In this document: piece after piece, positions 42,245 through 48,198 of the stretch
Position numbering within the stretch: the stretch's first letter is position 1
How the letters are laid out: every line of letters starts with the position of its first letter
Source: Pseudocercospora fijiensis CIRAD86
Taxonomy: Eukaryota > Ascomycota > Dothideomycetes > Mycosphaerellales > Mycosphaerellaceae
Direction: 5' to 3'
Length of the DNA stretch: 48,198 nt
Assembly (NCBI RefSeq): GCF_000340215.1
Contig: NW_006921533.1
Coordinates: forward strand, 6,641,244-6,689,441
Position numbers and translations under genes: made by a program
Notes under the pieces: generated by a model
What the model saw: the letters and a program-made list of their open reading frames with translations, nothing else
Database searches by the model: none
Told to the model about the DNA's origin: nothing

Positions 42245-42380
42245 ATGGACATCAGTCGCAAGAAAGGTCGACGCCTGCAATTCATGTCCGACCTCCATCT
42301 CGAGCGCGTCAAGTACGACTACACATTCGATACTGCTCCCAACGCTTCAATCTTGCTTCTGGCAGGGAATATCGACTCGG
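42245..42380 (+). pseudogene. metallophosphoesterase N-terminal fragment
   Basis: RRLQFMSDLHLERVKYDY then ASILLLAGNID: the first two blocks of a calcineurin-like phosphoesterase (SDLHLE metal motif and a GD motif, here GN). Homology stops at about 42375-42380, where sequence antisense to a nucleotidyltransferase-like gene begins. The frame runs on to 42457 without meaning. The metal-binding Asp of the GD motif is replaced by Asn and most of the protein is missing, so it is non-functional. Confidence 0.7.
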
Positions 42381-42746
42381 AAAGAATTCTATCAAAACGT
42401 TGTCTTTTCCGTAGAGGAAGGAGGCCAGATCCGCTCGTGCATTGCCAGTTGATCTGAATCCTGGCACGCGACCAAGATTCTCAACCAACCACTCTTTGCT
42501 GCACCCAATGGCACAGTCAATATCTTTGCTCTCTCGAGGTCCTCCTACAACGGCTACAGCGTATTCGCCGAAGATTCCGAAGTCAACGCCTAGGGGTGCT
42601 AGAGCCTGCTCTATAGCAATGGCAGCATCGCTGAGTTTGCCGAACCTTGGCATCGTTGATGGTAGAAAGGCCAGACAAGTTTTGAATACCGTATGCGAAG
42701 AGTGCGATCTGGAGATGGTTGTGTGACAATGTATTGTCTTGCGCAC
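42380..42746 (-). pseudogene. nucleotidyltransferase-like protein fragment
   Basis: Reads KLSDAAIAIEQALAPLGVDF, GIFGEYAVAVVGGPRESKDID, SKEWLVENLGRVPGF and NVLIEFFPS. This is the N-terminal part of a fungal family with a GG(Y/A)AxxxxGGPRESKDID nucleotidyltransferase-like motif; the usual second Gly of FGGYA is Glu here. It is cut at about 42385, where it abuts the metallophosphoesterase fragment tail to tail. Confidence 0.6.
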
Positions 42747-43128
42747 AGTTGCGGCTGCCTGTCTGCCTTAATTATCAAGCTGACATTGCGGCACAGTTCC
42801 TAGGAAATCTATTTTCGAGCTTATTAGGAACAGCCTGTTGGCGTCAACCTGATACAGCGCTTACTTTTGATCATAGCCTGCCCTACGAATTACCGCCCGT
42901 GGAGGCACATACTGCGCGGTCGCTCCATCACAGCCTGTTTTACGAAACACATCGATCACGCATCAAGACTGTCTCAAATACGCTCACATCAACACACGAT
43001 CAGCGATTCTCACGCTCGGCGAACATCTCGATCTTCGCCTTCACGACTTCCCTCTCCTTTGCAGCACCACTTTGCCATCGGAATTGGATTTAAAGACACT
43101 CTGTCGGCTGAACAGTTACTCCTTCGGC

Positions 43129-43845
43129 GCTAGCATGACTGTGGTTGGCCTCAAATTGGTTATCACTGCACAAGAGCTCCTACGTACTGCTGGGATTCAC
43201 TCCGCTGTTACTGGAGATGTGGGCCTTAGCTATCATGGGGTAGACATTGTTACACATGTAAGTAACCAGATCTACTGCCAGGTTGTCAGGTCCTCCACGC
43301 TAACGTGCACAGGATATCGAACTGTGCATTTCAGCATCCCAGCGATCTTCCTCGGTGGCCGTGCTGCAGACAAGACCAGACCTCTATGAAGAACTACCAG
43401 ACCTTTTGAACCCTAGCTTCTACCATCCGTACCAGCACGCTTCAAGATCCTCAATGCGGATGAGACGTTCGAACTCCATCTGGTCGAGGACTCAATGCTT
43501 GGACTCCGACTGACGCCAAACTTATTAGAGCGAGGGCTGTGCTTTGCAACTGTGCACCCGCAGCTACAAGATCTATGTGAAGGTACCGAAGCCGTCGAGC
43601 TTGCTGCGATCACTTGGCCTTCTCTGGCGGAATTTCTACGTGGATGGCTTCGACTTGCTGAGACGAATAAGCACTCTGAAGTTTCGATGATATATCTCAT
43701 GCAAGCCGAGAGGCTTATCGATGCCAACGATAAGATTGATGAAGAGTGGTTGGAACTCAATGTGAAGGAGCCTGCATGCTGTAAGCAAGGGAAGAAGCTC
43801 CTGAAAGGCAAAGCAAGCCGAACCATGCAAAGTACATGGGACTAG
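43129..43845 (+). pseudogene. nucleotidyltransferase-like protein, frameshifted
   Basis: Start ATG at 43129; exon 43129-43257, a good 55-nt intron (43258-43312, GTAAGT...GCTAACG...CAG), then DIELCISASQ and LYEELPDLLNPSFYHP to about 43425. There the frame shifts by one base, and the same protein continues as VPARFKILNADETFELHLVED, LGLRLTPNLLERG, and AITWPSLAEFLRGWLRL to the stop at 43843. The pattern (AxxLLxxxxIHSAVTGDVGLSYHGVDIVTHDIELCI) is that of fungal proteins with a truncated nucleotidyltransferase-like fold; it is related in kind to the fragment at 42.4-42.7 kb. The splice site is well kept, so the loss looks recent. A sequencing error at about 43425 is the alternative. Confidence 0.6.
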
Positions 43846-44045
43846 AAAGGTAGCAAAGCTTGAGAGTGTTGAATTACGACGGCCGACTCTGCATCCTTCT
43901 CTATACAGATGGAATGGCAAGACATCATTGCCCCAGTGCCAGATTCATCAACACTGAAATCGCAGAGTACATTCACTAGAGACCTTGGGATACTGGATTC
44001 CATCAGGTCTCAGAAAGCGACCGTACACTGACGACACAAGAGAAT

Positions 44046-44318
44046 GTGGGGATTAAGACCTCCGATCAAGATCTTTCGCAGATCAGAGAAGCTCTGACTC
44101 TGGATCTTGACGTTGAACACCCTGCAGGCTTGCAGTGCGGTTTTCCATCTCATCAGATGCCAAGCCCTAGACCAGAGCAAGCTTGGACTTCTACAGACCG
44201 AGATGATCTTATCCGCCTCTGCGACACGGCAGGGCGAGATTGGGAGTCCATTCAAGCTTACTTTCCGTGGTCGACACCGGATGCCATAGGCGAGATTATT
44301 ATTCGAGGCGTTGTGTAG
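44046..44318 (+). pseudogene. possible Myb/SANT-like fragment
   Basis: A 90-residue frame whose C-terminal half reads WTSTDRDDLIRLCDTAGRDW then ESIQAYFPWSTPDAI, the Trp spacing and helix pattern of a single Myb-like repeat. The first half is low in information, and no good start or second repeat is seen. It may be a remnant or a small real exon. Confidence 0.35.
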
Positions 44319-44518
44319 AGTGAAGCTGTTCCTTTTAGTCTCGAGGCGCATTCTGGGTGTGAAAGAAAGTATCTCCGGCTGTCTACGAGAAGCTCTCAAG
44401 CACAAACCAGGATCTCATTCCCAACGTCATCACAAGTCATCAGCAGGTTTCCAGGTGCTACAGATCCTTCAGAAAAGAGCGAGGACATGGATATCTTCGC
44501 AGCATAGGTTTAACAGTA

Positions 44519-44755
44519 CTACAGCACCCACCAAACCCTGCTCGCATCAGCTTTACCAACAGCATGGGAATACCATATAGCAAGCAAATCAATGCCGCTT
44601 TCGACCAAGGCGAGTAACGCCCAGCGGTCTCTGTCACACACATAAGGCTGATAAGCATCGCAGTAACGCCTCTCGTGGCAGAAGGTTTCGAAGTCCTCCA
44701 AACGACACGCAACATCACCTTCCTCCTCGCTGAAATCCAAGTCTTGACTGTTGTC
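44519..44755 (-). pseudogene. possible coding remnant, acidic and Trp-rich
   Basis: Minus frame with KKDNSQDLDFSEEEGD, LEDFETFCHERRYCDAYQ and DRDRWALLALVESGIDLLAIW, ending VWW. It looks protein-like and may begin after a TTAG acceptor at about 44755. A plus-strand frame (44675-45064) with two hydrophobic segments overlaps its 5' part; I cannot say which, if either, is expressed. Confidence 0.3.
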
Positions 44756-45064
44756 CTTCTTTTCCTAATTCTCATCGCTCTGGCTATGCTGCTCGTGACG
44801 TGTAATCCTGATTTGGATCGCGAAAGACAAGCGCTAGTCACGCCTGTAATGAGATGGTCGGCAAGCTGGATTATGAGCAGTGAAGGTAAAAGACGTTTTG
44901 GGGTTGTGGGTTTTCTGGCCGTTATTGCTAGTGCTGGTGTCGTTTATCTACATTATTGGGCTTATTTCGCTCAAACGAAGAGTGAAGGTGAGGTGGTGGT
45001 GGAAGAGCAGGGCGGGGATTCTGAGGGGAAGGATGTGGAGAATGGGAAAAATGAGAAGCAGTGA
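44675..45064 (+). other. open frame with two hydrophobic segments
   Basis: 129 codons with VLLFLILIALAMLLV and VVGFLAVIASAGVVYL as possible TM segments and a Glu/Lys-rich tail (EEQGGDSEGKDVENG). No family recognised. The start is uncertain, and the 5' part overlaps an antisense coding-like stretch. Confidence 0.3.
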
Positions 45065-45639
45065 TGGAATGGTTGTACGAGCGCATTCGCTACTTTACAT
45101 GTACCGCGAGGTGGACTTCGAGATGAACACACACATTGCCAATCAATTCGAAGCAGCCATGGTCTTGGCTCTCGAACGACCCAGCACCAGAAGCTGGTCA
45201 CGCAAGACAACACCTTCTACCAGTGCCTAGGCGCCCACTGCGACAGGACTGGACAGCGCCGAAATTGCAGCTCAGACCCTCCGCGGCTCTCCAGATGAAT
45301 AAGGTGCCTCATCATACGAGACACACTATGAATCGTATCTTCGATCAACTGTAACTACCAACAAGTCCCTGGAAGTGCTTGCACAGGTTGTACTGGCCTA
45401 AACACATCTTCCTTCGGAACTCAAATTGACCAAATGGAATAATACCTGGGACACAGCCGAAGACAGCTATAGCGATCTAGTCAAAGGATACCTTATGGAT
45501 TCGTAGGCTTGTCGAAGAACTTGGAGAATAGGATTGCGGATATTGAGAGTGTTCTTGCGATATAAAATGAAGAAAGGAGGAACCGAATGAGACGGCTTAT
45601 AAATGTCATGTAGGTACTCGATATTGAGTAGTACTATCT

Positions 45640-46461
45640 ATTGACATTTCACGCAAAGCAACATCTCCTTCAACTTCATCATCTCCAACACCAAAGGCGA
45701 CTTCTGCACAAAAGCTTATTCTCCGGCTGCATCGGCAAATCGGGAAGGTGGACACTTGCCAATCGGAAATGCCGACAATAGCTGGGCCGACAAACCAGAA
45801 AATGGACAATGTCAGAACGGCACTCAGCAGAGTCCTATAGCACTTTCGGAATCTCAGCTCTCTCGATTTTCCCACGGTCCAAGCTTCAACTATTCTGGCT
45901 CCTGGACAGGCAAATTGAGCAACAGTGGTTATGGCCTGTTGTTCGAGATGGACATTTCCCGAAGGCGAATATACAAAGCTGCCGAGCCTCTTGTTCAATG
46001 AAGAGATAGTATACCTGCAGAGCTGGCATACACACGCTCCTGCCGAGCACATTGTTGCTGGAGATCGGAGTATTGCTGAGCTCCACTTCGTTCATGTCGA
46101 CGCCAAAGGAAACGCGAAAGCCGTAGTAGGGTTCAGACTTGATCCAAGCTACACCAGGAACGATGCACATAGCAACTTCTCTGAACAGCTAGGAAACATT
46201 TCCAAGTCCTGATGACGGGGCCCGTGAGATACAGGTTCAGAATTTTCAACCCGACCTGGCCTTGGTGGAAGTTTCAGATTTCCGAACATTCTGGACATAT
46301 GGAGGAAGCTTAACAACACCGCCATGCTCAGAGGGCTTGAGATGGTTCTTCGCAGGAGATACGCTTGTGATTGGTGACGAACAACTGCGGTAGCTCCTGG
46401 CGGTGAGCCACTTCTCTGCTCGTCCAACCCAGCACATCTGGCTGCACAACGTCGGCAAATA
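45640..46461 (+). pseudogene. alpha-carbonic anhydrase relic
   Basis: The family sequence is spread over three plus frames. Frame 1 (to about 45952) has NGTQQSPIALSES and SNSGYGLLFEMD. A one-base shift at about 45953 leads to FPEGEYTKLPSLLFN, LQSWHTHAPAEHIV and ELHFVHVDAKGNAKAVVGF. A second one-base shift at about 46190 leads to FRTFWTYGGSLTTPPCSEGLRW, then a TAG at about 46390 inside LR-LLAVSHFSA, and the natural end HNVGK with stop at 46459. All three zinc-ligand His are still present (HTH and the first His of LHFVH), as is the TTPPC motif. No signal peptide is visible. It is a rather complete gene with two frameshifts and one nonsense change, so loss looks fairly recent, or the assembly has errors. 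Confidence 0.82.
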
Positions 46462-46606
46462 GTTTCGGATCATTAGCCAGCTGATTATCAGTCCGCTGCA
46501 GATTGCGGAGAGCCAGGCGAGGTATGAACTAGTCCTGAAGCAGTCCACATAATGTGTATGTATCCAAGCTGTATGATGAGATAGATCTCCTTCGTATGCA
46601 ACAAGG

Positions 46607-47644
46607 TCAAGATTTTCCTTTGATCCGTTTCTTGTGGGCAAAGTACTGCGCTTGCCATGCGCGAGCAGACTTCTCTGGGAAGCGTTCTGCAATTTGCTTC
46701 CATGTAAGTTTGGATTTCTCACGTAGATTGACCACTTCTTCCAGAGTTGATTGGAAGTAGCGCAACTTTCCGTTTGGAACCAGGTGACCTCTGGATATGA
46801 GCATCTCCCGTAAGCGAATTCGTGTGCGCACGGGATGTCTGTTCAGCTCACGAGCTATACTTGGCGCTGTTTGACCTTGCTCGTAGAGTGCCAGCAACTT
46901 TGACTCTTCGTTCGACGTCCAGCCATAATGTTTGCGTTGCTTACGTATGCCCTTGGGGGGGTCTTCTTTTGGCGTGTGTTGACGTAAGCGGCTACTAGCA
47001 GCGAGGATGTTCTGGACTTTGTCGATCTCGATCTCGAGATTATGTGCTATAGACTCGTATTTGTATCCTCTGGCTTTCATGGCCAATACAAGTGCTTCGA
47101 GCTCAGCAGTCCTTCCCGGCCTTGTGCGTCGTTGACCCCAACGAAGTCTGTTCCGAACGTACGTACCCGAGCGACCAATCTTTTGACAGACTTCAGCAAT
47201 GCTTAAGCCGTCATCGAAAATGCTACGCTGTATGGAATGCACCTCAGCCTGCTCGGCTGCTGTCAATCCTTTGCCTCGCTTCCGAAGATTGGGGTAATAC
47301 TGAGACAGAGTTTGGATTCTCTGCGAGATACTCTGCTTTGAGCGGTCAAGCTCCTCAGCAATGCTTGAAGTTGAGGATCCTTCGGTTTTCCGCAGGATTA
47401 TAATGGTATCTTCATCCTGAGAGTATCGCTGCTTTTCATTCTTTGCCGGGCTGTAATCCTGGCTTTGAGCTGCTCCTTGCCGGACTTGAGGTGTTGCTAT
47501 CGACTCAGAGGATGAACGCTGGAATGTAGAATTTGCGGAACATTGTGTTGTCCAGAATCGCTTGATGGCATTCGTACTGAATCTCCCTCTATCGCGTGCG
47601 GGATTGAGTGAGAGACGACCACATCGCGCTATCATGGCTGGCAC
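46607..47644 (-). CDS. protein with five tandem Myb/homeodomain-like HTH repeats
   Basis: 345 residues, one exon. After an Arg-rich, acid-poor N-terminus (MPAMIARCGRLSLNPARDRG, then RFSTNAIKRFW) come five helix-turn-helix-like repeats of about 40-50 residues: YSQDEDTIIILRKTEG with IAEELDRSKQSISQRI; LTAAEQAEVHSIQRS with IAEVCQKIGRSGTYVRNRL; TAELEALVLAMKARG with IAHNLEIEIDKVQNIL; WTSNEESKLLALYEQG with IARELNRHPVRTRIRL; and LEEVVNLREKSKLTWKQIAERFPEKSARAW. The first, fourth and fifth resemble SANT/Myb repeats. Likely DNA-binding. The N-terminus has the look of a mitochondrial presequence, so a mitochondrial DNA-binding role is possible but not shown. A nearby Met alternative would remove that leader. 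Confidence 0.72.
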   Translation of the reverse strand: MPAMIARCGRLSLNPARDRGRFSTNAIKRFWTTQCSANSTFQRSSSESIATPQVRQGAAQSQDYSPAKNEKQRYSQDEDTIIILRKTEGSSTSSIAEELDRSKQSISQRIQTLSQYYPNLRKRGKGLTAAEQAEVHSIQRSIFDDGLSIAEVCQKIGRSGTYVRNRLRWGQRRTRPGRTAELEALVLAMKARGYKYESIAHNLEIEIDKVQNILAASSRLRQHTPKEDPPKGIRKQRKHYGWTSNEESKLLALYEQGQTAPSIARELNRHPVRTRIRLREMLISRGHLVPNGKLRYFQSTLEEVVNLREKSKLTWKQIAERFPEKSARAWQAQYFAHKKRIKGKS

Positions 47645-47880
47645 TACGCAGAAGCAAGTGCCCTTGTATTCATTGAATCTTGTGCAAGCATGAGAGGGCG
47701 TCCGGAGGCACCCTCGATAGCGATAGGGTGAGCTTTGATGAATGATTTTGAAGGTTGTGCAAGTCGAAGAGCGCGTCCGAGCCCCGCAAAGCTTCCTATC
47801 TCCTGCTTAGACTAACAGCTGCCAAAGAAGGCTAGTGCGGTGATCTAAGCAGTGGCTTGTGCTATACGCGTAACAAGCGC
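47645..47880. other. upstream region of the HTH-repeat gene
   Basis: About 240 bases of normal composition that should hold the promoter; nothing specific seen. Confidence 0.4.
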
Positions 47881-48198
47881 AGACTATACAGTACTTTTCA
47901 TTTCTAGTCTAATTTGTTTCTGTTACAATCTAGTACACATTGCAATCTAGTTTATATATAGAAAAATAAAAGACTATCTAACTTATCTATTACTATAGAA
48001 CTAGAATCTATAAAGCAAAACGTAAAACTAACTATTTTATACAACTTTATAAATATATAAACTAGAAGTCTTCCCTACCTACTAAATACTCTCGCCTACT
48101 ATATAGTAGTATATAGTTTTACTATATATATCTAATATAGTCGTATTTACCTTATAATAGTTAGATTATAGAACTTATTAGTATATATAGAAGCGCTT
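47881..48198. repeat. RIP-altered patch D, continues past the window
   Basis: Strongly TA-rich and CA/TG-poor to the right edge, with CTATAT and TATAGAA runs. No coding relic seen. Confidence 0.6.

Noticed and set aside
1..48198. tRNA or rRNA genes
   Set aside because: No cloverleaf-like or rRNA-like sequence was recognised on reading; absence is not proven without a scan.

Overview
This window looks like a contig segment from a filamentous ascomycete (Pezizomycotina), most likely a dothideomycete. The evidence is: short spliceosomal introns of 48-67 nt with CTGAC or CTAAC branch sites, typical fungal families (Zn2Cys6 factor, choline/GABA-type permease, PL4 rhamnogalacturonan lyase, secreted LIP-type lipase, arylsulfotransferase, choice-of-anchor B protein), and repeat blocks carrying the signature of repeat-induced point mutation (RIP). 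The species cannot be named from sequence alone.

Layout. Bases 1-7.3 kb are ordinary genes: UPF2 (5' part, minus), an APC-superfamily permease (plus, six exons) and a one-exon arylsulfotransferase (minus). Bases 8.2-11.5 kb are a RIP-altered block with a Tc1/mariner transposase relic (plus) and an unrecognised relic reading frame (minus). Bases 11.5-19.7 kb return to normal composition: a 100-residue one-TM protein, a CXC-domain protein, the wreck of a PdxA-like/MFS catabolic pair, an intact SnoaL-like gene and an intact Zn2Cys6 regulator. Bases 19.9-31.7 kb are a 12-kb RIP block with tandem arrays, microsatellites, a dispersed palindromic hairpin family with a CTATAG core, a relic integrase-core gene with recognisable introns, and another unrecognised relic frame. 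Bases 31.7-41.3 kb hold intact secreted or metabolic genes: lipase, NmrA-type reductase, choice-of-anchor B protein, rhamnogalacturonan lyase. A small RIP patch (41.4-42.1 kb) opens a gene graveyard (42.2-46.5 kb) of metallophosphoesterase, nucleotidyltransferase-like and alpha-carbonic anhydrase fragments, followed by an intact five-HTH-repeat protein and a last AT-rich patch.

Main points. (1) At least 14 short hairpins share a CTATAG-centred palindrome, often preceded by a GGATACCGGCATTTG-like stretch. All lie in the 20-31.6 kb block, and three lie inside inferred introns of the relic integrase gene, which recalls introner-like elements. (2) RIP here has removed CA/TG but left CG; surviving CA/TG are mostly in GCA/TGC context. 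(3) The relic genes decayed almost only by point mutation: the Tc1 transposase can be read over about 409 codons without an indel, with stops only TAG/TAA and the start ATG changed to ATA. (4) The relics in unique DNA (PdxA-like, MFS, carbonic anhydrase) decayed by indels and single nonsense changes, a different mode. All readings were done by eye, without database searches.
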